From contig NZ_JAUSUW010000010.1 in assembly GCF_030814435.1 (NCBI RefSeq), positions 1 through 64,000 on the forward strand: a stretch of DNA of 64,000 nt. The letters are read 5' to 3'. The translations under genes and the position numbers were made by a program. Within the stretch, counting starts at the first letter, position 1. Every line of letters begins with the position of its first letter. Positions 1 through 8,466 of this stretch are shown here, in pieces. The notes under the pieces are model-generated. The model was not told the origin of the DNA and ran no database searches. It was given only the letters and a program-made list of their open reading frames with translations. This stretch comes from Peteryoungia aggregata LMG 23059 (GTDB taxonomy: Bacteria; Pseudomonadota; Alphaproteobacteria; Rhizobiales; Rhizobiaceae).

Positions 1-173
1 CTCCCACGGGCTTAGTGTCCCAAAGAGGCTTCGGTCTCCCATCCGCCACCGCAAAAGGCATTACAGCCTCCAATGCGGATTTTGGGAAGTTACAAGGGGC
101 CACCCCTCACCCGCGCCTCCCGAATTTCCCTATTTCGCCAATTCCCGAAACACCTCACGACAAGGAGGCCGAC

Positions 174-680
174 ATGCCCGAACCGACAACCGCCGACGAC
201 CCCAAGCCCGAACCGCTGGACCTGCGCCTGCTGCGCGACGTCCTCGACGAACACGCAGTCCCCCTCGCCTGCCGGCGGCGCCAATGCCGGCGCAACCGGC
301 ACTGCTGCGGGGAGGCGCAGCGCGCCGATCGGCCGCTGGCCTCGGGCGCAGGCCTGCCACCCTGCGCGGCCAAGGCCAAACCCGAGGCGCACGTGGCGCT
401 TCAGACCCAGCTTGGCCAGTTGCAGCCGCATGTCGGCTCCAGCACCGAGCCCCGCCAATGGCCCGAAGACACCAAGGCCGCCGCCCAGCTTCGCCTGGCC
501 CTGGCGATGCTCCACCGCATCCACACCCGCCCCGGCCCGCATCCACAGAGCGAACGGGCAGCGCTTGCCGACTGGCAGGCCACCGACCCCGACCCGCACA
601 CCACCGCCCTCTACCGCCTCGCCTGGCATCACAGCAAACCGGAAAAGCCCAACGCCGCCACTCAGGGCACCGCGGCATGA
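174..680 (+). CDS. Hypothetical protein, Cys/Arg-rich, host
   Basis: A 168-residue protein of unknown function. The start was chosen because a strong AAGGAGG lies eight bases upstream of this ATG; an in-frame ATG at 15 has no such signal. Residues about 33-45 carry a Cys/Arg/His-rich stretch ([15 protein letters not shown]) and further cysteines follow near residue 63, which suggests metal or nucleic-acid binding but proves neither. Pro/Ala-rich C-terminal half. It lies in host DNA, 200 bases from the convergent J-domain gene, separated by palindromic repeats. Similar small proteins occur in Hyphomicrobiales (from memory). Function unassigned. Confidence 0.55.
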   Translation: MPEPTTADDPKPEPLDLRLLRDVLDEHAVPLACRRRQCRRNRHCCGEAQRADRPLASGAGLPPCAAKAKPEAHVALQTQLGQLQPHVGSSTEPRQWPEDTKAAAQLRLALAMLHRIHTRPGPHPQSERAALADWQATDPDPHTTALYRLAWHHSKPEKPNAATQGTAA

Positions 681-690
681 GGGCGCGTCC

Positions 691-740
691 TCTCTTCTCC
701 CCAGCGGGGAGAAGGTGGCCCGCAGGGCCGGATGAGGGGG
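691..740. repeat. Intergenic palindromic repeat, copy 1
   Basis: Contains the perfect palindrome TTCTCCCC-AGC-GGGGAGAA (695-713) followed by a GC-rich arm ending in GATGAGGGGG. This is the form of extragenic palindrome abundant in Hyphomicrobiales genomes. It lies directly after the stop codon of the upstream gene and faces copy 2 in inverted orientation. Confidence 0.75.
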
Positions 741-817
741 AGCGAAGCTCACCGGCAAAGCACGCTTCGGCAGCCATTAACTTTCAAGATTGGACTGCAA
801 AGGCTGCGGCCAGACGG

Positions 818-867
818 CCCCCTCATCGCCTCGCTGTGCTCGGCACTTCTCCCCGCTGGGGAGAAGA
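818..867. repeat. Intergenic palindromic repeat, copy 2 (inverted)
   Basis: Inverted relative to copy 1: begins CCCCCTCATC and ends with TTCTCCCC-GCT-GGGGAGAA (847-865). With copy 1 it brackets the gap between two convergent host genes, so the pair could act as a bidirectional transcription stop. Confidence 0.75.
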
Positions 868-877
868 GGGAATGATG

Positions 878-1504
878 CTACTCCGCCGCCTTCGGCAGAT
901 CCTCGGCCTCGACCTCGACGGGCAGCGGCTCCATTTCGTAGGAATAGCCCTCGAGCATGGAATAGGCCCGCTCGATCGCGCCAATCTGCACCTCAGACGC
1001 CTTGATGGCATCGGTGATGGATTGCGCCCGGGCCCGGAGCATCGAGCCGAGCACGTCGGTCTCCGGCCGGCGGCCGAGCCGGTCGAGATGTTTGCGCACC
1101 CGCGCCCGGTGGCGCTCCAGCTCGAGAATGTGGAAGCGGCATTTGAGGATGTCGTCGGTGAGCTTGCGCCGCAGCCCCGCGACGGGATCGAACGAGCCCG
1201 GCTCGCGCTCGTCGAGGATCATGTCGTTGATCAGCGTCTCCAGCACCATCAACCCCTTGAGATCGGTGGGTTCGGCGAGCTGCGGATCATAGCCGGTATC
1301 GTCGAAGACCCGGCGGCGCACGGGATCCTTCAGCAATTCGTAGCAGGCGGAGATCTTGGCGAAGGCTTCCGTATCGCCGCCGGCATCCGGATGGGCGGTC
1401 TTCGCCACCTTGCGATAGGCGGCCTTGATGGCGGCCTCGTCGGCATCGCGGGCCACGCCCAGGAGCTCATAAGGGTCGATCACTGCGGCACCCGTCTTCG
1501 CCAT
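878..1504 (-). CDS. J-domain (DnaJ-like) co-chaperone protein
   Basis: A 208-residue protein with an N-terminal J domain (about residues 8-70) containing the HPD tripeptide in TAHPDAGG, the motif that stimulates DnaK ATPase. It lacks the Gly/Phe region and zinc fingers of true DnaJ, so it is a short class C type J protein. The C-terminal two thirds are helical and charged with no known domain. Starts at 1510 and 1504 are both possible; 1504 has the better spaced GGGAG. Host gene, convergent with the preceding gene. Client unknown. Confidence 0.85.
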   Translation of the reverse strand: MAKTGAAVIDPYELLGVARDADEAAIKAAYRKVAKTAHPDAGGDTEAFAKISACYELLKDPVRRRVFDDTGYDPQLAEPTDLKGLMVLETLINDMILDEREPGSFDPVAGLRRKLTDDILKCRFHILELERHRARVRKHLDRLGRRPETDVLGSMLRARAQSITDAIKASEVQIGAIERAYSMLEGYSYEMEPLPVEVEAEDLPKAAE

Positions 1505-1510
1505 ACTCAT

Positions 1511-1957
1511 CCACTCCCGCGCCCAGCCACCCCTCCCCTAAACCCGGATGGCGGCTGCTTCAAGACGGAACACCGCTCTGTCCCCGACCGAAAAATCGGT
1601 GACCGGCAGGGCCGAGGGGGTGGCAGGAGGGCGGTCAGAGGCGACTGCCACCCCTCAAAACTCAAGGATTTCAGCCCGTTGCCACGCTGCTGCACCGCAC
1701 AGTGTGACTTTTCATACTTGCCAAGGTCCGAAAATGCCCCTACCTCTTTCTCCGTTCGGGCACCAAAGATCCCGGAGACTGGACTGACTTGTATGGACCG
1801 CGCTTGCGGTCATGGGGGCCTTCTCCCGCCGGTAGACGTTCTTTCCCCGTTATCGCGACCACTCGACGGTTCCGTTTCGGCGGAACTTCAACCAGCCGCT
1901 TCCGGTCCGCCGGCCGCGGCGCAGACGACAAGAAATTCGGGAACAAGGAACTCTCCC
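1511..1957 (+). promoter_or_regulatory. Gene-free region with long leader of the cold-shock gene
   Basis: No supported coding sequence in these 447 bases. The 3' part is probably the 5' UTR of the cold-shock gene: long structured leaders are usual for this family. A perfect hairpin GACCGC-GCTT-GCGGTC lies at 1796-1811 and a second GTTCCG...CGGAAC at about 1868-1885. The position of the promoter is not certain. Confidence 0.4.
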
Positions 1958-2170
1958 ATGGCCACCAAGGGCACCGTTAAATTCTTCAACCAGGACAAGG
2001 GCTTCGGCTTCATCACCCCGGAAGGCGGCGCGAAGGACGTATTCGTCCACATCTCCGCGCTCCAGGCTTCGGGTCTCCAGACCCTGCAGGACGGCCAGCA
2101 GGTCACCTTTGACACCGAGCCGGACCGCATGGGCAAGGGCCCCAAGGCCGTCAACATCCAGGCTGCCTGA
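1958..2170 (+). CDS. cspA: Cold-shock protein, CspA family
   Basis: A 70-residue single cold-shock (OB-fold) domain, the usual length of the family. RNP1-type motif KGFGFI (residues 14-19) and RNP2-type VFVHIS (28-33) are intact. It binds single-stranded nucleic acid and acts as an RNA chaperone in the cytoplasm. ATG follows AAGGAAC. Regulation is probably through the long structured leader. Closed by a strong terminator 12 bases after the stop. Family assignment is firm; which paralogue of the host it is cannot be told. Confidence 0.95.
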   Translation: MATKGTVKFFNQDKGFGFITPEGGAKDVFVHISALQASGLQTLQDGQQVTFDTEPDRMGKGPKAVNIQAA

Positions 2171-2181
2171 TTACAGATTTC

Positions 2182-2208
2182 AAATGGCGTCCCCCGGGAC
2201 GCCATTTT
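2182..2208 (+). terminator. Rho-independent terminator of the cold-shock gene
   Basis: Stem AAATGGCGTCCC / GGGACGCCATTTT with a two-base loop followed by TTTTCG. Twelve-base-pair stem, immediately downstream of the cold-shock gene; also usable from the opposite strand because of the flanking A run. Confidence 0.88.
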
Positions 2209-2249
2209 CGATTTCAGGGCATAAAAACGCCGGAAAGCCGCGCTAGAAC

Positions 2250-3305
2250 CTATTCCGCAGCGGCAGAGCTGTTCGAAGCGCCCTGTGTCTTCGGCCCACC
2301 GGATATGTCGACAGCCGCAAAGGCCTCGGCAATCAGATCAGGCGAAACACCCGGCTTGGTCGCCTCGGACGACAGGATCTGCCGATAGCGCCGCGCGCCG
2401 GCATAGCCCTGGAACAGCCCGACCATATGCCGCGTGACATGGTTGAGCCGCCCGCCACCCGCGATTACCCGCTCCGCATAGCCGATCATGACGTCGCGCA
2501 CTTGATCCCAGTCGACGGCCACGGCCGCCTCGCCATAGATGCGCGCATCAACCTCGGTGAGCAGCGTCGCATTGTGATAGCTCGCCCGCCCCAGCATCAC
2601 CCCATCCATGACGGAGAGATGCTCCACAGCCTGGTCGAGATCGGTGATCCCGCCATTGATGCCGAGGAATACACCCGGGTTCTCCCGCTTCATCCGATAG
2701 ACCAGCTCGTAATCCAGCGGCGGGATCTCCCGGTTCTCCTTCGGGGAAAGCCCCTTCAGCCAGGCCTTGCGGGCATGGATCCAGATCGCATCCGCCCCCG
2801 CCCCGATCATCCGGGCGAGAAAATCAGGAAGCACCTCGGCCGGCTCCTGGTCATCCACCCCAATCCGGCACTTGACGGTCACCGGCACCGTCGCCACCTG
2901 TTTCATCGCGGCAACGCAAGCCTCGACCACCTCGGGCGTCTGCATAAGGCAAGCGCCGAACGTCCCCGATTGCACCCGGTCCGACGGGCAGCCGACATTC
3001 AGGTTGATTTCGTCATAGCCGTAGTCGGAAGCAATCCTGACCGCCTCGACCAGCTTGCCCGGATCCGACCCGCCGAGCTGCAGCGCCACCGGATGCTCTT
3101 CACCGTTGAACGACAAGAGCTTCTCCCGCGGCCCATGGATGATCGCATCCGCCACCACCATTTCGGTAAACAGCAACGCACGCGCCGACAATTGCCGATG
3201 AAAGAACCGACAATGCCGATCCGTCCAGTCGATCATGGGTGCAATGGCGAAAACCTTGGCCTTGGATTTCCCATAGATCCCCGCATTTTCAGTGCTTGTC
3301 GCCAT
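2250..3305 (-). CDS. dusA: tRNA-dihydrouridine synthase A
   Basis: A 351-residue flavoenzyme that reduces uridine in the tRNA D-loop (positions 20/20a in the DusA class). TIM-barrel with the family signature APMIDWTDRHCRFFHR near residues 20-35, the catalytic-loop sequence NVGCPSDRVQSGTFGACLM (Cys as general acid, around residue 100) and FMN-site GINGGI. Length fits the family. The start at 3305 is preferred to an upstream ATG/GTG at 3329. The integrase gene lies 84 bases upstream and divergent to its 5' end. This is a known integration site of phages and islands, so the first codons and the promoter of this copy may be phage-derived. Confidence 0.95.
   Translation of the reverse strand: MATSTENAGIYGKSKAKVFAIAPMIDWTDRHCRFFHRQLSARALLFTEMVVADAIIHGPREKLLSFNGEEHPVALQLGGSDPGKLVEAVRIASDYGYDEINLNVGCPSDRVQSGTFGACLMQTPEVVEACVAAMKQVATVPVTVKCRIGVDDQEPAEVLPDFLARMIGAGADAIWIHARKAWLKGLSPKENREIPPLDYELVYRMKRENPGVFLGINGGITDLDQAVEHLSVMDGVMLGRASYHNATLLTEVDARIYGEAAVAVDWDQVRDVMIGYAERVIAGGGRLNHVTRHMVGLFQGYAGARRYRQILSSEATKPGVSPDLIAEAFAAVDISGGPKTQGASNSSAAAE
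3210..3262. other. Probable phage attachment site inside the 5' end of dusA
   Basis: Islands using dusA recombine within the conserved 5' codons that encode the APMIDWTDRH stretch. Here that stretch lies at about 3217-3250, some 160 bases from the integrase start. The repeat partner must be beyond 64000, so the core cannot be delimited from this window. Inferred from gene order and from known dusA-targeting integrases. Confidence 0.5.
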
Positions 3306-3413
3306 ATCGGGCTTCCACCTGTTTACCACTATTCAGGCCCGTTCTTGACCGTTTCGATATCCCGGGGCTACAAATGTCACTTCGGAACGCATTAATGTCA
3401 CCCCGGGGAAATC

Positions 3414-4565
3414 ATGGGCACGATCGTAGAGCGGAAACGCGCGGACGGGACTATCGCATATCTGGCGAGAGTCCGAGTCAAAAAAGCCGGGAAGGTTATC
3501 TTCGAGGAATACGAGACCTTTAACCGCCGTAAGACCGCCGCAGCTTGGATCGCAAAGCTGGAGAAGGAGCTCAAGGCTCCGGGCGGGGTCGAGGCGGTGA
3601 AGGCAAAGGACAGGGCTCGGACCCTGGGAGACGCGATCGATCTCTACGTCCAAGATCAGGGCGACAGCATCGGCCGGACCAAGGCCCAGGTGCTGCGCTC
3701 TCTCAAGGACTATGCAATCGCAGACATGGCCTGCGAGGAAATAACCAGCTCGGACATCTATGAGCTGGTGAAGGAACTGGGCGCGGACAAGAAACCGCAG
3801 ACCGTAAACAACTACCTCTCCCACCTCCGCGCTGTCTTCGCCGTGGCTCGCCCGGCATGGGGCATCCCCTTGGACGAGGGGGCGATGAAGGACGCGGTGA
3901 CGGTCTCGAAGAAGATGGGCGCAGTGAGGAAGTCCGCCAGCCGCGACCGCCGCCCGACCCTCGACGAACTCGATCGCCTGCTCACCCACTTCGAGGAGAG
4001 GCGCAGGCGAGTCCCTCAGATGTTGCCGATGACCAAGGTCGTGGTGTTCGCCCTGTTCTCCACGCGCCGGCTGGAGGAGATCACGCGGATCCAGTGGGCC
4101 GACCTCGAGGAGCAGCACACCCGCATCCTCGTGCGCGACATGAAGAACCCCGGCGAGAAGATCGGCAACCATGTCTGGTGCGATCTGCCGGAGCCGGCGC
4201 TCCGCGTCATCCGCTCCATGCCGAAGGCCAAGCCGGAGATCTTCCCCTATTCGACCGACGCGATCGGGGCCAACTTCACCCGCGCCTGCCAGCAGCTCGG
4301 CATCGAGGATCTGCACTTCCACGACCTGCGGCACGAGGGGGTGACCCGGCTGTTCGAGATGGGCAACTCCATCCCCCATGCCGCAGCCGTGTCAGGGCAC
4401 CGCTCCTGGGGGTCGCTCAAGCGCTACACGCACGTTCGCGGTACCGGCGATAGGTACGAGGGCTGGAGCTGGCTGGAGCGCGTCTGTGGGGCTGAAACGA
4501 AAAAAGACCCCGACGCCGAAGCGCCGGGGCAAACTGCCACCTCGAGGGGTGGCCAGGGGATTTAG
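3414..4565 (+). CDS. int: Phage tyrosine integrase
   Basis: A 383-residue tyrosine recombinase that inserts and excises the prophage at dusA. N-terminal arm-binding part (1-65), core-binding SAM-like domain (70-165), catalytic domain (180-345). Catalytic residues visible: R219 in STRRLEE, H303 and R306 in HFHDLRH, H329 in GHRSW and the nucleophile Y338 in KRYTH. The start ATG follows GGGGAAATC, a weak ribosome site. Its last codons overlap the final gene of the convergent late operon by four bases and contain that operon's terminator. No excisionase is recognisable beside it. Confidence 0.95.
   Translation: MGTIVERKRADGTIAYLARVRVKKAGKVIFEEYETFNRRKTAAAWIAKLEKELKAPGGVEAVKAKDRARTLGDAIDLYVQDQGDSIGRTKAQVLRSLKDYAIADMACEEITSSDIYELVKELGADKKPQTVNNYLSHLRAVFAVARPAWGIPLDEGAMKDAVTVSKKMGAVRKSASRDRRPTLDELDRLLTHFEERRRRVPQMLPMTKVVVFALFSTRRLEEITRIQWADLEEQHTRILVRDMKNPGEKIGNHVWCDLPEPALRVIRSMPKAKPEIFPYSTDAIGANFTRACQQLGIEDLHFHDLRHEGVTRLFEMGNSIPHAAAVSGHRSWGSLKRYTHVRGTGDRYEGWSWLERVCGAETKKDPDAEAPGQTATSRGGQGI
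4500..4529 (-). terminator. Terminator of the late operon, inside the integrase 3' end
   Basis: Read on the minus strand it is CCCCGGCGC-TTCG-GCGTCGGGG followed by TCTTTTTTC. On that strand position 6 is a G-U pair; on the plus strand the same position is an A-C mismatch, so it is built to work leftward. It ends the whole minus-strand structural operon within the coding sequence of the convergent integrase. Confidence 0.85.
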
Positions 4566-4825
4566 ATTGCGGTGTAGATCAGGTTCACGGGGACACCGTG
4601 AGCTGCCCGCACATAGACGTCATAGCCGGCAGCACCCAGCGAGAGGGGCGTCGACATATCCAGGAAGTGGCCCGGCGTCGCGTCCGTCAGGGTGAGCGCT
4701 GTTGCCGCCGTCTCCGCGATGTGGGCGAAGACCGCGCCCCCGCCATCGATCTCGAGGAGGAGCGTCTTGTTCTGCGAGAGCCTGGTCCAGCCCGCGCCGG
4801 GGATAGTCTGCTTTACGGTTGCCAT
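4562..4825 (-). CDS. Small late protein of unknown function
   Basis: An 87-residue protein, last gene of the late operon, overlapping the integrase stop by four bases. Predicted all-beta, no cysteines, no membrane segment. Its ATG follows CTGAAAGGAA, the same leader used by the small gene at 10829-11140. Position directly after the large spike gene suggests a tail accessory or spike-associated protein; this is inference from order only. Confidence 0.6.
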   Translation of the reverse strand: MATVKQTIPGAGWTRLSQNKTLLLEIDGGGAVFAHIAETAATALTLTDATPGHFLDMSTPLSLGAAGYDVYVRAAHGVPVNLIYTAI

Positions 4826-4885
4826 GCTGGCTTCCTTTCAGGTCGTGGGTAGGAGGTGCCCGCCGGCCGAAGCCGACGAGCTTTG

Positions 4886-7800
4886 TCACTCAAGCTGGAT
4901 GATCGACAGGTAGGTGTTCGAGTAGGCTCGCACCAATTTGCTGCTCGGGAGCGCCGCTCTCAAGGTCAGCACATCGTCCTTCGAGAGGGGGATCGCTATG
5001 GGCGGCAGCGTAGCTGCGTAGTCGCTATCGGTGGCGTTGGACGCCGTGATTTGCGAGAGCCCTCGACCCCGCTCGTTCCCATTGACGTAGGCGTACACCA
5101 TGGCGTTGCCCACGTTGACGACCCCCTCCTCCCACGTCACCTGCCCGGCGACCTGGACGACCATGTCGTATGGCGCCTTGAACTCAGCGCTGGCGTCGGT
5201 GAAGAACTCCTTGCCGTTGCACTTGTACTCATCCGGCACGAACATATCGGCCACCGTGGTGATCGAGCCCCCGATGTTGATGTTCGTGCCACCCTTCTGC
5301 GCGTGGACGCGGAGAGGAAACTCCGCGCAGCCCGAGGTGTTTTTCTCGAAGCCGTAGTAGCTGTTGCCACGGATGACGACCTTGCCCGTCACCCCGCTCA
5401 TGGAGACAGCGATCGTGTTGTTGATCCCGAGCGCACCGTCTGCATCGAAATGGTTGTCGGTGATCTTCGGGTACGTGCTGACGCCGGCGCTAGACGTCAG
5501 CGACAGCATCCGAGCGCCGGCCCGCATCTCGCGGATCGACATGAGGAAGTTGCCCGAGAAGGACAGGTAGCGGACAAAGTCGAAGGTGCAGAATTTCGGA
5601 TCTGTCTCGTTGCCATGGGCGAACAAGCCTCGGCTCGAAAGGGTCTGGCTCACACTGACCGTGTAGGTGCCTGTTCCTCCCGTGCCGGTTCCGAGCGCGG
5701 TGATCGTGATGCCTGAGCCGTTGATGCCGACACCCGTGATCCGCTGGCCAACCATGAGCCGGCCTGTCGTAGCAGTCACCGTCATGGTGGTGCCCGAGAT
5801 CGAGGCTGTCAGGTCGATCAGCGACGACATGGTAGTGGCCGTCGAAACCGTGTTGCTCGAGCTGAGCAGGTAGGTGCCGATACCACCATCACCCGTGATC
5901 CGACCAACGATGGTTGTGCCGGCGGCAACGCCGTCGCCGTAGACCGGCTGGCCGACCTGCACCCACCCGTCGCTGATCGCAGTCACACTCATCACCCGGC
6001 CCGAGACCGTGGCGGTGTATCGGGCCTTGCTGGCGCGAGTGCCGAGGCCGCGGGCCTTGTTGCTCTTGAAGCTCACATCCCAGGCGTCGACAACGCTGAT
6101 CAGGTTGCGCGGCGTGTTCTGGATGTTGTTGTGCTCGATGATGGCGTTCGGAGTGTTCCTCAGCTGGAATACAATCGAGGAGTCGCCGCAGTTGGCGTGC
6201 AGCCCGTAGAACTCGCCCACGTTCCCGAGAATGGTTGGATACCACTTCACCTCGGTCGTGCTGAGATCGACGACTGCGTTGTGGAACGGGCTGTTGAACA
6301 CGTTGAAGCTCACGCGCCAGTCCGTCGCCGCGAGGGTCGAATTGGCGATCGCCGCGATGTGGTTTTTCACCGCACTCCAGCCTGAGAACGAGTTGTTCAG
6401 GACATAGAGCTGGTTAAACCCGTGGACCAACTCGATGCCGTTGAGCGACGGCGTAGAGCTAGAGTACCAGGTGTCACCAATCTCGAACTTGTTCCCATAG
6501 GCCTCGCACCGGTTTGCCTGCAGACGCAGTAGGGATGTCAGCGGGAAGCTGTATCCCTCGAGCCCGCGGGACGTAACTGTGCCGTGGTCCAGGCTGATCG
6601 TGTAGGTGCCGGTTCCACCGGTGCCCGTGCCCAGAGCCGTGATGCGGGTGCCCTTGGCAATCCCTGCCCCGGTGATGTGCGTCCCGACGGCGAGGGTGCC
6701 ATTGGCCACGGCGCTCACCGTCAGCGTGGTGCCGCTGATCGAGCCGGTGAACTGCGCGGTGCGGAACTTCTCGTTCCCCGCCAAGACGGAAATGACGTTG
6801 TCGCGGATCAGGCTGCGCTGTCCGGTGACGACAATCTGCGTGTCCTCGACCGCGTTGCTCCAGAAGATGGAGTCAGCACCGGCAAAGGTCACCACCCCGC
6901 CCGTGGCAAACGTCACGCCGCCCAGCACGATAGCGCGCTGAGCGAATGTGAGGTTGAACTTGCCGATGATCTTCGCGCCGATGGTCCGAGCGAACTGCAC
7001 AACCTTGCTGATGGTGCAGTTGGACTTGATCTCCATGGTCCGATTCTCGGGCCAGATGATCTCGACCACGCTCTCCGCTCGCGCGTTGATCGCGGTGACC
7101 ATTTCGTCGACGGTCGCGTAGAGCTGCGCATAGATCTTGGCGCCGGGGGACACCCAGGCGTTCACGCCTTTTGTCCAGGACGCCACGTCCGAGGCGATCT
7201 CGCCGACCTGGATGCAGGCCGGGGCCGCGGCAAAAGAGAAGGCTCGCGCCCACACCCCGGATTTCAGGCTGCAGATGTCACCACGCAGGATGCCGTTGGG
7301 CAGCCCGTCGGTCGGCACGACGTTGAAGATGTAGGAGCCCTCGGCCGTCGGCTTGGGCTCCGGTGTCGTCATTACCTTGGAGATGCGCAGCTCGCTCGTG
7401 GCGCGCGGCATAACCTCGTAGCTGTAGCCGTCGCCGTTTGCGTCAGCCACCGCCTTCACCCGCACCGTCGCGTCACCGCCATCGGCGATAGCCGGGTCCG
7501 GAAAGTTTGGGACGGTAGCGGGATCGTCCGTTGGGGTCTCCACATTCTTCGAGAAGGTGAAAGTTCCACCGGCAGCGCAGCCGTTCGCGTTCGAAATCTT
7601 GCAGAGCTTATTGAGGTAGGTGGCGCGTGAGGCCCCGACGATGGCGCTCACAAGCGCAGGGTAGTCCTCGAAATACACCGTGTCCCCAACAGGCGACCAG
7701 ACCGCCTTGTCCTTGGTCGCGTCGTAACACTCGTAGGTGACGCCGTTGTAGACCCACTGAGATCCGACCTTCCACCCCTTGGTGGTGTCGTCCTTCGCGG

Positions 7801-7915
7801 TCGGAGGGCCGGAGGGCGAGATGTTCGTCGGGTTCGTCACTACGATCGAATCGAGCTTCGTCTTCTGCTCGCTTGTCAGGCCGCTACCGCCTGCGCCCAA
7901 TACTTTCATTGGCAT
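4886..7915 (-). CDS. Tail spike with beta-helix and triplicated beta repeats
   Basis: About 1009 residues. The N-terminus has a linker of tail-fibre type ([12 protein letters not shown]) and a short Trp-rich domain ([12 protein letters not shown]) near residues 50-70. The middle is rich in Asn, Val and Thr rungs such as [17 protein letters not shown] and [14 protein letters not shown], typical of a right-handed beta-helix as in pectate-lyase-like depolymerase spikes. A roughly 65-residue module with the signature [12 protein letters not shown] occurs at about residues 390-457 and 702-768, with a degenerate copy between them (about 634-700). The C-terminus is a jelly-roll-like domain. The start at 7915 was chosen because AAGGGG is correctly spaced from it, not from the GTG at 7924. 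Probable receptor binding and surface polysaccharide cleavage; no catalytic residue can be named. Confidence 0.75.
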   Translation of the reverse strand: MPMKVLGAGGSGLTSEQKTKLDSIVVTNPTNISPSGPPTAKDDTTKGWKVGSQWVYNGVTYECYDATKDKAVWSPVGDTVYFEDYPALVSAIVGASRATYLNKLCKISNANGCAAGGTFTFSKNVETPTDDPATVPNFPDPAIADGGDATVRVKAVADANGDGYSYEVMPRATSELRISKVMTTPEPKPTAEGSYIFNVVPTDGLPNGILRGDICSLKSGVWARAFSFAAAPACIQVGEIASDVASWTKGVNAWVSPGAKIYAQLYATVDEMVTAINARAESVVEIIWPENRTMEIKSNCTISKVVQFARTIGAKIIGKFNLTFAQRAIVLGGVTFATGGVVTFAGADSIFWSNAVEDTQIVVTGQRSLIRDNVISVLAGNEKFRTAQFTGSISGTTLTVSAVANGTLAVGTHITGAGIAKGTRITALGTGTGGTGTYTISLDHGTVTSRGLEGYSFPLTSLLRLQANRCEAYGNKFEIGDTWYSSSTPSLNGIELVHGFNQLYVLNNSFSGWSAVKNHIAAIANSTLAATDWRVSFNVFNSPFHNAVVDLSTTEVKWYPTILGNVGEFYGLHANCGDSSIVFQLRNTPNAIIEHNNIQNTPRNLISVVDAWDVSFKSNKARGLGTRASKARYTATVSGRVMSVTAISDGWVQVGQPVYGDGVAAGTTIVGRITGDGGIGTYLLSSSNTVSTATTMSSLIDLTASISGTTMTVTATTGRLMVGQRITGVGINGSGITITALGTGTGGTGTYTVSVSQTLSSRGLFAHGNETDPKFCTFDFVRYLSFSGNFLMSIREMRAGARMLSLTSSAGVSTYPKITDNHFDADGALGINNTIAVSMSGVTGKVVIRGNSYYGFEKNTSGCAEFPLRVHAQKGGTNINIGGSITTVADMFVPDEYKCNGKEFFTDASAEFKAPYDMVVQVAGQVTWEEGVVNVGNAMVYAYVNGNERGRGLSQITASNATDSDYAATLPPIAIPLSKDDVLTLRAALPSSKLVRAYSNTYLSIIQLE

Positions 7916-7971
7916 GCTGGACACCCCTTAAGTGCGTCGTTGAACTGCGGGGCATTCACAACCTTAACCGC

Positions 7972-8349
7972 TCAGAGCCCCAGCTTTGCGGCTATCCATT
8001 TCGAGGCCAGGGCGAAGACCGCCCCGAAGATCGCCCCCACGATCGAGCCCATCACAGCGACCGCCATCACGATCCCATTGAACCGCTCGCGCCACTTATT
8101 GATGTTCTGGATCGTTGGCTCGTGCGCGAGGAGATCCGCGCGCAAGGCCTTGGTCTCATCATCGAGCGCCTTGCGAAGCTCTTTGATCTCGCTCTTGATC
8201 TCGGCATTCTCCAGCCGAAGCTGCTCGATCGCGCTGTATGTCCGGGATCTATTCTCGTCTGACTTCCTCGCCAGCTCCCTCACGCTCTCGATCAGAGCCG
8301 TTATCTGCCCAGACATTTCGCCCAACTTAAATTCCGTGCTGTCGGTCAT
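7972..8349 (-). CDS. Coiled-coil protein with C-terminal membrane segment
   Basis: 125 residues: a long charged helix (about 10-88, heptad-like, LENAEIKSEIKELRKALDDE) and a hydrophobic segment near the C-terminus (about 92-117). Resembles the DUF1515-type proteins found in rhizobial prophages (memory-based, not checked). It sits between two tail spike genes and 3 kb after the endolysin and holin genes, so a role in the lysis apparatus or at the membrane is possible but unproved. Confidence 0.65.
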   Translation of the reverse strand: MTDSTEFKLGEMSGQITALIESVRELARKSDENRSRTYSAIEQLRLENAEIKSEIKELRKALDDETKALRADLLAHEPTIQNINKWRERFNGIVMAVAVMGSIVGAIFGAVFALASKWIAAKLGL

Positions 8350-8466
8350 CTCCGCCGCCCTTGGTCGATCGTGCTGTTAGTGCGGGCAGGATGTCCGACC
8401 GCGATATGAAAGCGGGCCGGAGTCACCCCCGGCCGGCTGCGTACTTTTGATGATGGGGTGGTGGGG

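Noticed and set aside
284..1957. Long plus-strand frame running into the cold-shock gene
   Set aside because: It crosses the palindromic repeats and lies opposite the J-domain gene; only the last 70 codons from 1958 match a known family.
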